Notes: generated by a model not told the origin, from the sequence alone. Positions 28,753 to 38,626 are shown, counted from the stretch's first letter. The stretch: 64,000 nucleotides of DNA from a bacterium (GCA_026129405.1 JAHCID010000002.1:310001-374000), one strand, 5' to 3'. Numbers and translations are program-made.

Positions 28753-30960
28753 CTACGCCGTCGCCGCGCGCAGGCGCACCGGCACGCCGTTCAGGACCGA
28801 TTGTCCGACGATCGCCTCGACCTCCGCGTCGTCCGTCCAGTCGTTCGCCGACACGCCGGGGTGCGCGCCGGCGACGCGCTGCCAGCGCGCGCTCGCGGCG
28901 TGGCCCCAGCCGTGCGGCAGGCTGACGACCCCCGGGAGCATCTCGTCCGACACGCGCACGCGCACCGTGCCGGCATGCACGCGGCTCTCCAACACCGCGT
29001 CGGTGCCGTCGGCGACGCCGGCGCGGCGCGCGTCGTCGGGGTGCACGAGCAGGACGCAGCGGTCGCGGCCGCTCACCATGGCGGGCACGTTGTGCATCCA
29101 CGAGTTGTTCGAGCGCAGATCGCGCCGGCCGATCAGGCGCAGCATGTCGCCCGCCGGCCGCGCGACGTCGGTCTCGAGGACGCCCAGCCCGTGCAGGATC
29201 GGCGGCGCGGCCAGCTGCATGCGGCCGCTGCGGTGGAACACGCGGTGGGCGACGCCGGCGCGCGGCGGCCCGAGGTCGAGCCCGTGCGGGGCGGCGCGCA
29301 GCCGCCGCATGGTGAGGCCGCGCGACCAGGGGAGGAAGCGGTCGCCGTGCGGGCCCAGGCGCAGGACGAGGCCCGTGGTCGAGGTCGGATGCCACCGCAG
29401 GCCGACGCGCGCGCCGAGCCGATAGGCCGCGTCCAGCGCCCGCATGCCCATCGGGCCACCGCCGAGGCGCAGGGCGAGCGCGAGCAGAATCTCCCAGTCG
29501 GCACGCTCGTCCGCGCCGCGCGCGACCACCGGCGGCGACCAGCGTGCGACGGTGCGCACCGCGAAGCTCGCGACCAGCACGTCGACGTGGTCCTCGGCCA
29601 GCGCCCATGCGGGGGGAAGGATGACGTCGGCGTGGCGGGTCGTCTCGTTGACGTACAGGTCGATGCAGGCGACGAAGTCGAGCTGGCGGATGGCGGCCTC
29701 GACGCGGCGGCCGTTCGGCAGCGACAGCACCGGGTTGCCGGCGTAGGTGAGCAGCGCGCGGATCTGGCCGTCGCCGGGCGTCTCGATCTCGTCGGCGAGC
29801 GTGGCGCCGGGGAGGTCGCCGAGGGTCTCCGGGAGCCCGCGCACGCGGCTGCGCCAGCGGCCGTGGCCGTCGCCGAGAAAGCGGCCGAGGCGCGCGGTGT
29901 CGACGACCGGCTCGGGGAAGATCGCGCCGCCGATCGCGCCCAGGCGGCCGCCGGCGAGGTTCAAAAGGTCCGTCGCCCACTGCGAGAGGGTGCCGTGGTG
30001 CGCGTTGCAGGTGCCGATGCGCGAGTACGCGCTGCCCGACGGGGCGTCGGCGAACTCGAGCGCGAGCCGCTCGATGGTGGCGGCGGGCACCCCCGTGAAG
30101 CCGGCCACCCGCTCGGGCGCGAACGCGCCGAGCCGCGCGACGACCGCCTCCCAGCCGTCGGCGGCGCGGGCGATCGCCGCCGCGTCGACGCGACCGCGCG
30201 CCGCGAGCACCTGCACCATGGCGAGCAGGAGCGCGGCGTCGGTGCCGGGGCGGATCGGCACGTGCTCGTCGGCGATCCTCGCCGTCTCGGAGCGCCGCGG
30301 ATCGACGACGACGAGCCGCCCGCCGCGGCGGCGCAGCGCGTGCAGCCGCTCCTTGAAGTTCGGCGCGCTGACGAAGCTGCCGTTCGACACCACCGGGTTC
30401 GCGCCGATGCAGAGGAGGTACTGCGTGCGGTCGACGTCGGGCACGGGCACGACGAGCGACGCGCCGTAGAGGTAGTACGACGCCGCGAAGCGCGGCGCGG
30501 TGTCCTGCGAGCTGGCGCTGTAGGCGTTGCGCGTGCCGAGCGCCCGGAGCAGGGCGGCGCGCAGGAGCAGGGCGCCGTGGTTGTGGACGACGGGATTGCC
30601 GATGTAGACGCCCACCGCGTCGCCGCCGTGCGCGCGTTTCACCGCGAGCAGCCGCTCGGCCACGAGATCCAGCGCCGCGTCCCAGCCGATGGGCTCGAAG
30701 TCGCCGCTCTTCGTGCGGCGCAGGGGCGTGCGCAGGCGATCGGGGTCGTGATGCACGTCGGCGATCGCGAGGCCCTTCGGGCACACCCAGCCCCTGGAGC
30801 ACGGGTCGTCCGGGTCGCCGGCCACGCGCACGATGCGGTCGCCGGCGACGTCGAAGCGCAGGCCGCACATCGCCTCGCAGAGCGTGCAGGTGCGGAACAC
30901 GGTGCGGTCGGCGACGACGGCACGATCGCCGGATGCGCGCGTCGGCAGGGCGACGGCCAC
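28753..30960 (-). CDS. Molybdopterin-dependent oxidoreductase with one [4Fe-4S] cluster
   Basis: A 735-residue protein of the DMSO-reductase superfamily. C25-x2-C28-x3-C32-x27-C60 binds a [4Fe-4S] cluster; molybdopterin domains follow, and a C-terminal MoCo-binding domain has NNSWMHNVP and LPHGWGH. The position where formate dehydrogenases have Cys or Sec reads SASSQD, so the Mo ligand is not evident. No Tat signal is seen, so it is probably cytoplasmic. The reaction is unknown. GTG 30960 lies one base after the stop of the SnoaL-like gene, so the two are co-transcribed. Confidence 0.88.
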   Translation of the reverse strand: MAVALPTRASGDRAVVADRTVFRTCTLCEAMCGLRFDVAGDRIVRVAGDPDDPCSRGWVCPKGLAIADVHHDPDRLRTPLRRTKSGDFEPIGWDAALDLVAERLLAVKRAHGGDAVGVYIGNPVVHNHGALLLRAALLRALGTRNAYSASSQDTAPRFAASYYLYGASLVVPVPDVDRTQYLLCIGANPVVSNGSFVSAPNFKERLHALRRRGGRLVVVDPRRSETARIADEHVPIRPGTDAALLLAMVQVLAARGRVDAAAIARAADGWEAVVARLGAFAPERVAGFTGVPAATIERLALEFADAPSGSAYSRIGTCNAHHGTLSQWATDLLNLAGGRLGAIGGAIFPEPVVDTARLGRFLGDGHGRWRSRVRGLPETLGDLPGATLADEIETPGDGQIRALLTYAGNPVLSLPNGRRVEAAIRQLDFVACIDLYVNETTRHADVILPPAWALAEDHVDVLVASFAVRTVARWSPPVVARGADERADWEILLALALRLGGGPMGMRALDAAYRLGARVGLRWHPTSTTGLVLRLGPHGDRFLPWSRGLTMRRLRAAPHGLDLGPPRAGVAHRVFHRSGRMQLAAPPILHGLGVLETDVARPAGDMLRLIGRRDLRSNNSWMHNVPAMVSGRDRCVLLVHPDDARRAGVADGTDAVLESRVHAGTVRVRVSDEMLPGVVSLPHGWGHAASARWQRVAGAHPGVSANDWTDDAEVEAIVGQSVLNGVPVRLRAATA

Positions 30961-30961
30961 G

Positions 30962-31435
30962 TCAGGCCTCCAGGGCGGCGTGCGGGACGGTGCGGAAGGG
31001 CGCCAGCGCGGCGTCGACCTCGTGCACGGACAGGCCGAGCTGCGTGCACAGGGCGTGCAGGTCGAAGTGGAAGCGCTCGCCGGCGAGGAGCCCGTCGCGC
31101 ACGGTGAAGATGGAGCACATCGGCAGCCGGGCGGTGCGGTCGGTGGGCGGCAGCGGGCCGAGCGGGCCGCGCAGCGTGAGACGGACGTCGCCCCAGCAGA
31201 CCACCGCGTCGCCGTCGGCGGCGAGGCCCTCGAGCAGGACGGTGTAGTCGGGGAAGGCTGCGAAGAACGCCGTCAGATGGAGCGCCGTCTCGCCCGCGCC
31301 CTGCGAGCGGGTGCCGAAGGGGATGGTCTCGAGCACGAAATCCGGGTGACAGACGCGCAGCGCCGCCGCAACGTCGCCGCGGCTCTTCGCGATGCAGTAG
31401 GTGCGGACGAGGGCCTCGGGGCCGATGCTCTCCAT
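30962..31435 (-). CDS. SnoaL/NTF2-like protein
   Basis: A 157-residue NTF2-fold protein of the SnoaL type, with helices at the N-terminus and the hydrophobic strands LPMCSIFTVRDGLLAGERFHFD typical of the fold near the end. Members include polyketide cyclases, isomerases and hydrolases; the catalytic residues cannot be assigned by eye. It is the first gene of a two-gene operon with the molybdopterin oxidoreductase (TGA and GTG one base apart), so they may act on the same substrate. It is divergent from a MocR regulator across 71 bp. Confidence 0.8.
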   Translation of the reverse strand: MESIGPEALVRTYCIAKSRGDVAAALRVCHPDFVLETIPFGTRSQGAGETALHLTAFFAAFPDYTVLLEGLAADGDAVVCWGDVRLTLRGPLGPLPPTDRTARLPMCSIFTVRDGLLAGERFHFDLHALCTQLGLSVHEVDAALAPFRTVPHAALEA

Positions 31436-31506
31436 GCTGCCGGAGTAGCCGCGGGCGTGGCTATTTGAAACGGCCAATTCCGGCGCGCAGGGTGAGGCCA
31501 CTTTCG

Positions 31507-32961
31507 ATGGTCCTCCGACTCGACGGCAGCGGTCCGCTCTGGCGCCAGCTCTATCGCGCGCTGCGTGACGCGATCGTCGCGGGGCGCCTCGCGCCGGGCG
31601 CCCGGGCGCCGGCCACGCGGGCCCTGTCTGCGGAGCTCGGCCTGTCGCGGACGACCGTCCTGCTCGCCTACGACCAGCTGCTCGCCGAGGGCTACCTCGC
31701 CGGCCGCCGCGGTGCGGGCACGTTCGTCGGCGAGGGGGTCGCCTCGGAGCCGCGTACGTCGCGCGACGTGGGATCGCCCGCCGTGCCGTTGTCGCGCTTC
31801 GCGGCGCGCCTGCTCGCCGATCGCCGGCGGCCGTTGCTCTCGGCGTACGCGAGCGAGCGGCCCGGCCTGCCGTACGACTTCCGCTACGGTCTCGCGACGC
31901 TCCAGGACTTCCCGGTCGAGACCTGGCAGCGCTGTCTCGGCCGGCGCGCGCGCCGCGCGCCGCTTCGCGCCTACGACTACGGCCCGCCGCAGGGATCGCC
32001 CGCGCTGCGTACGGCGCTCGCCGGCTACCTCGGGCGTGCCCGCGGCGTCGCCTGCGACCCGGAGCAGATCATCGTCGTCAGCGGCTCGCAGCAGGGGCTC
32101 GACCTCGCGGCCCGTGTGCTCGTCGACCCCGGCGCCGCCGTGGCCGTCGAGGAGCCGGGGTACGAGGGCGCGCGCGGCGCGTTCCGCGCCATCGGCGCGA
32201 AGCTGGCGCCGATCCCGGTCGACGCGGACGGCCTCGATCCGGCGGCGCTCGCGAACCGGCGGCTGCGTGTCGTGCACGTGACGCCGTCGCACCAGTACCC
32301 GCTCGGCGGCGTGATGTCGTGGCCGCGGCGCGCGGCCCTGCTCGCGTGGGCCGAGCAGGCCGGCGCGTGGATCCTCGAAGACGACTACGATGGCGAGTTC
32401 CGCCTCGACGGCCGCCCGCTGCAGGCGCTGAAGGGCGTCGACGCCGCCGGGCGCGTCGTCTATCTCGGCACGTTCTCGAAGGTGCTCTTCCCGGCGCTGC
32501 GGCTCGGCTACGTCGTCCTGCCGCCGCCGCTCGTCGAGCCGTTCCTGCGCGCGAAGCTGGTCGCCGACGGCGGCAGCCCGCGCCTCGAGCAGGACGCGCT
32601 GGCCGACTTCCTCACGAGCGGTGCGTTCGAGCGTCACGTCGGCCGCGCCCGCACGCGCCATCGCGAGCGCCGGGCCGCGCTGCTGGCCGCGCTGGCGACG
32701 CACCTCGGCGAGCGCGTGGAGGTCGTCGGCGCCGCGGCGGGCCTGCACGTGGTGGCATGGATGCGCGACCTCGCGCCGTCGCGCACCGGCACGCTCGTGC
32801 GCCGCGCCGCCGCGGCGGGCGTCGGCGTCTACTCGATCACGCCGCATTACCTGACGCCGCCGCCGCGGGCGGGCTTCATCCTCGGCTACGGCGGTCTCAC
32901 GCCGGCGGCGATCCGCGACGGGGTGAGGCGGCTGGCGGCGGTGATCGACGAGGTGGGGTGA
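31507..32961 (+). CDS. MocR/PdxR-family regulator (GntR helix-turn-helix fused to aminotransferase fold)
   Basis: A 484-residue chimeric regulator: winged helix of the GntR type at residues 5-75 (LWRQLYRALRDAIVAGRLAPG), then a class I aminotransferase-like domain with the PLP lysine K325 in GTFSKVLFPALRLGY. Such proteins sense PLP or an amino compound and control neighbouring genes. It is divergent from the SnoaL/molybdopterin operon and may regulate it. ATG 31507 is preceded by GTGAGG at a suitable distance. No PdxS/T genes are nearby. Confidence 0.88.
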   Translation: MVLRLDGSGPLWRQLYRALRDAIVAGRLAPGARAPATRALSAELGLSRTTVLLAYDQLLAEGYLAGRRGAGTFVGEGVASEPRTSRDVGSPAVPLSRFAARLLADRRRPLLSAYASERPGLPYDFRYGLATLQDFPVETWQRCLGRRARRAPLRAYDYGPPQGSPALRTALAGYLGRARGVACDPEQIIVVSGSQQGLDLAARVLVDPGAAVAVEEPGYEGARGAFRAIGAKLAPIPVDADGLDPAALANRRLRVVHVTPSHQYPLGGVMSWPRRAALLAWAEQAGAWILEDDYDGEFRLDGRPLQALKGVDAAGRVVYLGTFSKVLFPALRLGYVVLPPPLVEPFLRAKLVADGGSPRLEQDALADFLTSGAFERHVGRARTRHRERRAALLAALATHLGERVEVVGAAAGLHVVAWMRDLAPSRTGTLVRRAAAAGVGVYSITPHYLTPPPRAGFILGYGGLTPAAIRDGVRRLAAVIDEVG

Positions 32962-33157
32962 CGCGGACGGTCCTACGCCCGGCGGTGCCGTGCGGACGAC
33001 GCGCAGCCGGCGACGCGACGTTTGGGCCGACCCGGGCGGCGTCGCCTGCACGCTCCGGTAGCCGTCGCTCGGACACCGGCACGACCGCGACGTCGAGCTC
33101 CCTGCGATCATCTCCTCCCGCGCCGGCGTCTCACGGGCGGGACCCGGCGCACGAGGG

Positions 33158-33775
33158 TCACTCGACGAGATATCGCGCCGCCAGCGCAGCGATCTCGTCG
33201 ATCAGCGCCGGGTCGCGCAGGCGGTCCGGGTACTCGAGCACCGCCGCGTTCGTCACCGCCTCGAGGGCCTGGACGACGACGAAGGCCGCGAGATCGAGGT
33301 CGCCGACGCGCAGGTCGACGCGGCGCAGCGCGAGCAGCTCGCGGACCACGAGGGTGACGCGGCGGATCTCCTCCTGGCGTTGCGCCGTGCGGCCGGCGGC
33401 GGGCAGCCCGTCGAGGAAGACGCGGTGGAGGTTGCGGTCGACCGTGTCGGCTTCGAGCAGGATCGCGACGATCTCGCGCAGCGCCTCCGGGACCGGACGC
33501 TCGGCGAAGGCGACCAGCACCGCCGCCAGGCGGGCCATCGTCTGCTCCGCATGGCGGTCGATCAGCTCGCCGAGGATCGCCTCCTTGCTCGGGAAGTACT
33601 GGTACAGCGAGCCGACGCTGACGCCGGCCAGCTCGGCGATCTGGTTCGTGGTGACGCGCGCGAGGTCGCCGCCGGCGAGCAGGCGGGCGGCGGCTTCGAG
33701 GATGGCGTCGACGGTCGCCTGCGAGCGCTGCTGGCGGGCTTCCTTGCGGGGACGGGTCGGCGTGCGGCGGGGCAT
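33158..33775 (-). CDS. TetR-family transcriptional regulator
   Basis: A 205-residue TetR repressor with an N-terminal Arg/Lys-rich lead and helix-turn-helix (TTNQIAELAGVSVGSLYQYF). The rest is an all-helical ligand-binding domain. It is convergent with the MocR gene (about 200 bp between, where I see nothing coding) and divergent from the DUF962 gene, which it may control. The ligand is unknown. Confidence 0.87.
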   Translation of the reverse strand: MPRRTPTRPRKEARQQRSQATVDAILEAAARLLAGGDLARVTTNQIAELAGVSVGSLYQYFPSKEAILGELIDRHAEQTMARLAAVLVAFAERPVPEALREIVAILLEADTVDRNLHRVFLDGLPAAGRTAQRQEEIRRVTLVVRELLALRRVDLRVGDLDLAAFVVVQALEAVTNAAVLEYPDRLRDPALIDEIAALAARYLVE

Positions 33776-33907
33776 GATGCGAGTCGGGTCTGCCGCGGGG
33801 CGTCCCACAGCGCCGGAACGCTTGCAAGTCGCAGGCTTGCGACCCCGCCCGGGGGCCGGCGAATGCGAGTTGGCCGAGGCGCGGGCGCCCCGTATCTCCG
33901 ATCCCCG

Positions 33908-34417
33908 ATGCGCACGCTCGACGCCTGGCTCGCCGCGTACGGCGAGAGTCACCGCAACCCGGCCAACGAAACCATCCACCGCATCGTCGTCCCCATCATC
34001 TATCTCGACGTGCTCGGGCTCCTGCGCGCGATCCCGCTCGGGGGCTCGCTCGACGGCGCCGCGATCGGCGCCGCTCTCGTGCTCCTCTACTACCTGTACT
34101 ACCTGCGGCTCTCGCCGGCGCTCGCGGCGGGCATGGCGGTGTTCACCGGCGCGGGGCTCGCCGCGCTCGCGGCCCTGCACGCGGTGCTCGGCGGTTGGTA
34201 CGTGGCGGCGCTGGCCGGCGTGTTCGTGGTCGCCTGGATCGCGCAGTTCGTCGGCCACGGCATCGAGGGACGCAAGCCCTCGTTCACCCAGGACGTGCAG
34301 TTCTTCCTCATCGGACCGTTGTGGGTGCTCGCCGACGTCTACCGCCGCTGCGGCGGTCAGCCGAGCGTCGCCTCCCCGCTGTCGCGGCGGACGACCGGGC
34401 CCGCGAAGAGCGCATAG
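33908..34417 (+). CDS. DUF962/Mpo1-like membrane protein
   Basis: A 169-residue membrane protein with four hydrophobic helices. HRNPANETIHRIVVP and WIAQFVGHGIEGRKPSF are the DUF962 motifs; their His residues bind iron in yeast Mpo1, which oxidises 2-hydroxy fatty acids in phytosphingosine breakdown. A lipid-oxidation role is inferred by family. The last about 20 residues lie over the 3' end of the convergent czcA-like gene (61 bp overlap), so its tail may be shifted or recently extended. Confidence 0.85.
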   Translation: MRTLDAWLAAYGESHRNPANETIHRIVVPIIYLDVLGLLRAIPLGGSLDGAAIGAALVLLYYLYYLRLSPALAAGMAVFTGAGLAALAALHAVLGGWYVAALAGVFVVAWIAQFVGHGIEGRKPSFTQDVQFFLIGPLWVLADVYRRCGGQPSVASPLSRRTTGPAKSA

Positions 34418-37400
34418 AGCGCGGGCAGCACGACGAGCGTCAGCGCGGTGCAGGTGACGAGGCCGCCAATGACGACCGTGGCCAGCGGGCGCTGCACCTC
34501 GGCGCCGGTGCCGGTCGCGAGCGCCATCGGCACGAAGCCGAGCGAGGCGACGAGCGCCGTCATCAGCACCGGCCGCAGGCGCGTGAGCGCACCGTCGTGG
34601 ACGGCGTCGTCCGTCGCGCGGCCCTGCGTGCGCAGCTCGTTGATGAACGTCACCAGCACGAGGCCGTTCAGGACGGCGATGCCGGAGAGGGCGATGAAGC
34701 CGACGGCGGCGGAGATGGAGAACGGCATGCCGCGCAGCCAGAGGCTCACGATGCCGCCCGTCAGGGCCAGCGGCACGCCCGAGAACACGATGGCCGACTG
34801 GCGCACCGAGCCGAACGTGCCGAAGAGGAGCAGCCCGATGACCGCGAAGCACGCGGGCACCACGACGAGCAGGCGCGCTTTCGCCTGCACCAGGTTCTCG
34901 AACTGGCCGCCCCAGGCGAGCCAGCTGCCGGCCGGCATCGCGACGCCGCCCGCGATGCGCGCCTGCGCGTCGGCCACGAAGGAGCCGATGTCGCGGCCGC
35001 GGACGTTCGCCTGCACCACGATGCGACGCTTGCCGTTCTCGCGGCTCACCTGGTTCGGGCCTTCGGTCTGGACGAGGTCGGCGACCGCGCCGAGCGCCAG
35101 GAACCCGAAGCGCGACGGCGCGCTGCCGCGCTCCCGGCCCCGCGCCACCTCTTCGTCGTGCGCCGGCAGCGGGATCGGCAGTGCCGCGAGGCGCTCCACG
35201 TCGGTGCGCACGTCGTCGGCGAGGCGTACGACCACGTCGAAGCGGCGGTCGCCTTCGAACAGCTGGCCGGCCGTGCGCCCGCCGACGCCGATCGCGATCG
35301 CGTCCTGCACGTCGGCGACGGTGAGGCCGTTGCGGGCGATGGCTTCGCGGTCGGGGTCGACGCTGAGCGTCGGCAGACCCTCGACCTGCTCGACGCGTAC
35401 GTCGGCGGCGCCGGGCGTCTCGGCGAGCAGGCGGCCGATCTGCTGCGCCAGCGGCAGCAGGGCGTCGAGATCGTCGCCGAAGAGCTTCACGGCGACGTCG
35501 CTGCGCACGCCGGCGATCAGCTCGTTGAAGCGCATCTGGATCGGCTGCGTGAACTCGAAGCTGCTGCCGAGCGTGGCGCCGAGCGCCCGTTCGATGCGGC
35601 GGCGGACGTCCTCCTTCGTGTCCGAGGGGTCGGGCCAGTCGGCGCGTGGCTGGAGGACGACGAAGGTGTCGGCGACGTTCGGCGGCATCGGGTCGGCGCC
35701 CGTCTCGGCCGTGCCGACCTTCGAGAACACGAACGCGACCTCGGGCACGGTGGCGATGACGCGCTCGAGGTCGGTCTGCATGCGCGACGACTGCGCGAGG
35801 CCGGTGCTCGGGATGCGCAGGGCGTGGATCGCGATGTCGAGCTCGGCCAGCGTGGGCACGAACTCCTGCCCGAGCCGCCCGAAGAGCAGCAACGAGGCCG
35901 CGAAGAGCGCGACCGCCGTGGCCACGACGCTGCGGCGCCAGCGCAGCGCCCAGCCCAGCGCCGGCGCGTACAGGCGCCGGGCCCAGCGCAGGACGACGTG
36001 CTCGCGCTCCTCGACGCGGCCGGTGATGCACAGCGCCACCATCGCCGGGATGAAGGTCAGCGACAGGACGAACGCGGCGCCGAGGGCGAGCATCACCGTG
36101 ATCGCCATCGGGCGGAACATCTTCCCCTCGACGCCGGTGAGGAAGAGGATCGGCACGTAGACGGTGATGATGATCGCCTCGCCGAAGGCGGTGGCGCTGC
36201 GCACCTGGCGGCTGGCGTCGAACACGACGCGGAGCCGCTCGGCGCGCGTGAGGACGCGGCCGAGCTCGTGCTGCCGCTCGGCGAGGTGGCGCAGGCAATT
36301 CTCGACGATGATCACCGCACCGTCGACGATGAGCCCGAAGTCGATGGCGCCGAGGCTCATGAGGTTGCCGCTGATGCGGCCTTCGACCATGCCGATGGCG
36401 GTCAGCAGCATCGACAGCGGGATGGCGAGCGCCGTCAGCAGCGCGGCGCGCAGGTTGCCGAGCAGCACCATCAGCACGACGACGACGAGGATCGCGCCCT
36501 CGGCGAGATTGGTGCGCACCGTGGCGACGGTCGCGTCGACCAGCGTCGTGCGATCCAGCACCGTCTTGGCGCGGATGCCCGGGGGAAGCGTGGCGTTCAC
36601 GGCGACCATCTTCTCGTCGACGGCCCGCGCGACGGTGCGGCTGTTGGCGCCGATCAGCATGAGCGCCGTGCCGACGACGACCTCGTGTCCGTTCTCGCTC
36701 GCGCTGCCGGTCCGCGGCTCGGGGCCGACGGCGACGCGGGCGACGTCGCGCACGCGGATCGGAACGCCGCCGCGCTCGGTGATCGCGATGTCCGCGAGCT
36801 GCTCGGGCGTCTCCAGCCGGCCCGTCGCGCGCACCTGATGCGCTTCGCCGTTGTGCTCGATGAAGCCGGCGCCGGTGCTGACGTTGTTGCGCTCGAGCGC
36901 GGCCAGGAGATCGGCGAACGTGAGCCCGTAGGCGACCAGCAGCTCCGGATCGGGCGTGACGACGTACTGCTTCACGAAGCCGCCGATGGCGTCGACGCCG
37001 GCGACGCCGGGCACGCCGACGAGCTGCGGGCGGATGATCCAGTCCTGCACCGTGCGCAGGTAGATCGCGCGCTCGACGTCGGTGGCGAGCACGGCGCCCT
37101 CGGGCGTGCGGAAGCTGCCGTCCGGCTGCCACCCGGGTCGGCCGTCGGCCGCCGGAGCGCCGGCGCCGTCCGGGTGCTCGTACTCGATGGTCCACATGTA
37201 GATCTCGCCGAGCCCGGTCGAGATCGGACCCATCTGCGGATCGGCTCCGGGCGGCAGGGTCGCGCGCAGCGGCGCCAGACGCTCGGCGACCTGCTGGCGC
37301 GCGAAGTAGACGTCGACGTCGTCGCCGAAGACGGCCGTCACCTGGGAGAAGCCGTTGCGCGAGAGCGAGCGCGTCTCGACCAACCCGGGGATGCCGGCGA

Positions 37401-37617
37401 GCGCCGTCTCGATCGGGAAGGTGACCTGCTGCTCGATCTCGCCGGGCGACAGCGCCGGCGCGATCGTGCTCACCTGCACCTGGTTGTTGGTGATGTCGGG
37501 CACCGCGTCGATGGGGAGGCGCGTGAGCTCGTGGACGCCGTAGGCCGCGGCCACGAGGGTCAGCATCACCACCAGCCAGCGGTGGACGATGGAGAAGCGG
37601 AGGACCCGTTCCAGCAT
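34357..37617 (-). CDS. czcA: CzcA/CusA-type heavy-metal efflux RND pump
   Basis: A 1086-residue inner-membrane RND pump with the two-fold repeated twelve-helix layout and periplasmic loops. DFGLIVDGAVIIVEN is the helix 4 motif of the CzcA/CusA heavy-metal subfamily, carrying its proton-relay Asp. It exports divalent or monovalent metal ions with the adaptor and the outer-membrane channel encoded just upstream. The exact metal cannot be read, though the His-rich adaptor favours Zn/Co/Cd/Ni-type cations. It starts 10 nt after the adaptor gene; it overlaps the DUF962 gene at its 3' end. Confidence 0.93.
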   Translation of the reverse strand: MLERVLRFSIVHRWLVVMLTLVAAAYGVHELTRLPIDAVPDITNNQVQVSTIAPALSPGEIEQQVTFPIETALAGIPGLVETRSLSRNGFSQVTAVFGDDVDVYFARQQVAERLAPLRATLPPGADPQMGPISTGLGEIYMWTIEYEHPDGAGAPAADGRPGWQPDGSFRTPEGAVLATDVERAIYLRTVQDWIIRPQLVGVPGVAGVDAIGGFVKQYVVTPDPELLVAYGLTFADLLAALERNNVSTGAGFIEHNGEAHQVRATGRLETPEQLADIAITERGGVPIRVRDVARVAVGPEPRTGSASENGHEVVVGTALMLIGANSRTVARAVDEKMVAVNATLPPGIRAKTVLDRTTLVDATVATVRTNLAEGAILVVVVLMVLLGNLRAALLTALAIPLSMLLTAIGMVEGRISGNLMSLGAIDFGLIVDGAVIIVENCLRHLAERQHELGRVLTRAERLRVVFDASRQVRSATAFGEAIIITVYVPILFLTGVEGKMFRPMAITVMLALGAAFVLSLTFIPAMVALCITGRVEEREHVVLRWARRLYAPALGWALRWRRSVVATAVALFAASLLLFGRLGQEFVPTLAELDIAIHALRIPSTGLAQSSRMQTDLERVIATVPEVAFVFSKVGTAETGADPMPPNVADTFVVLQPRADWPDPSDTKEDVRRRIERALGATLGSSFEFTQPIQMRFNELIAGVRSDVAVKLFGDDLDALLPLAQQIGRLLAETPGAADVRVEQVEGLPTLSVDPDREAIARNGLTVADVQDAIAIGVGGRTAGQLFEGDRRFDVVVRLADDVRTDVERLAALPIPLPAHDEEVARGRERGSAPSRFGFLALGAVADLVQTEGPNQVSRENGKRRIVVQANVRGRDIGSFVADAQARIAGGVAMPAGSWLAWGGQFENLVQAKARLLVVVPACFAVIGLLLFGTFGSVRQSAIVFSGVPLALTGGIVSLWLRGMPFSISAAVGFIALSGIAVLNGLVLVTFINELRTQGRATDDAVHDGALTRLRPVLMTALVASLGFVPMALATGTGAEVQRPLATVVIGGLVTCTALTLVVLPALYALFAGPVVRRDSGEATLG

Positions 37618-37627
37618 CGGCCCGCTC

Positions 37628-38626
37628 CTAGTGTGCGTGCTCGGCCGCGCCCTTGCCGGCCTCGGCCTTCAAGAGGAACGTGCTCGTGACCGCGATCGGA
37701 TCGCCCGGCGCGAGCCCGTCGAGCACCTCGACGAGCGTGTCGCCGGCGCGGCCGAGGACGACGTGGCGGATGGCGAAGCCGTCGCCCCGGTCGACGAACG
37801 CGACGGTCTGGCCTTCGATCGTCTGCACCGCGTCGCGCGGGATCGCGAGCGGCACCGGCACGGGCCGGAGCGCGCGCACGGTCGCGAAGATGCCGGGGCG
37901 CCAGGCGCCGCCCGGGTTCGGCAGCACGACCCGCGCCGTGGCGGTGCGCGTGGGGACGTCGACGACGGGCGTCAGATAGGTGACGGTGCCGAGCGCGGTC
38001 GGGCCGCCGGGCCCGGCGGAGACGCGCACGGCCTGGCCCAGCCGGACGTCGTCGAGATTGCGCTGGAAGACGCTCGCGTCGACCCACACCTGCGAGAGGT
38101 CGGCGATGACGAACGCCTGCTTCTCGCGATCGATGGCCTCGCCGCGCGTCAGGTGCTTCTCGATGACGGTGCCGTCGGTGAGGGTCACGAGCGGGTAGGG
38201 CGCGAGGCTCTCGCTGCTCTCGATCGTCGCCAGGACGTCGCCGCTCTTCACGCGGTCGCCGACGTTCTTGCGTACGTCCTTCACGATGCCCGGGAAGCGC
38301 GGCACGATGTGCGCGAGGCGGTCGCCGTCGGGCCGCACCTCGGCCGGCAGGTCGACGCCGAGGTCGAGCTCGCCCGGCCCGGCGGGCGCCGTGGTGATGC
38401 CGTAGCGCGCGCGCTGCGCGGGGGTGACGTGGATCTCGTTGCGGTGCTCGTCGTGTCCGGCGCCGCCGTGCGCCGTCTCGTGGTCGTGGCCGGCGGGCGC
38501 GTCGCCGTGATCGTGATCGTGATCGTGGCCGGCGACGGCGTCGCCGTCGGCCGCCGTGTGCCCGCCGCCGCAGCCCGGGAGGGCGAGCAGCAGCACCAGC
38601 CCGCAGGCCAGGAGTCGTGTCGTCAT
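37628..38626 (-). CDS. czcB: RND efflux adaptor (CzcB-like) lipoprotein, His-rich N-terminus
   Basis: A 332-residue membrane-fusion protein: lipobox near residue 19 (LPGC), then a His/Asp/Gly-rich stretch of about 40 residues, then a lipoyl-like and beta-barrel adaptor core (GIVKDVRKNVGDRVKSGDVL). It bridges the CzcA-like pump and the CzcC-like channel. The His-rich stretch can bind metal in the periplasm and pass it to the pump, as in CzcB. Start and stop fit a coupled operon: ATGA overlap with the channel gene upstream. Confidence 0.9.
   Translation of the reverse strand: MTTRLLACGLVLLLALPGCGGGHTAADGDAVAGHDHDHDHGDAPAGHDHETAHGGAGHDEHRNEIHVTPAQRARYGITTAPAGPGELDLGVDLPAEVRPDGDRLAHIVPRFPGIVKDVRKNVGDRVKSGDVLATIESSESLAPYPLVTLTDGTVIEKHLTRGEAIDREKQAFVIADLSQVWVDASVFQRNLDDVRLGQAVRVSAGPGGPTALGTVTYLTPVVDVPTRTATARVVLPNPGGAWRPGIFATVRALRPVPVPLAIPRDAVQTIEGQTVAFVDRGDGFAIRHVVLGRAGDTLVEVLDGLAPGDPIAVTSTFLLKAEAGKGAAEHAH

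Noticed and set aside
34195-37689. A 1164-residue plus-strand open frame over the RND pump
   Set aside because: It lies antisense to clear RND motifs and has no domain-like segments.
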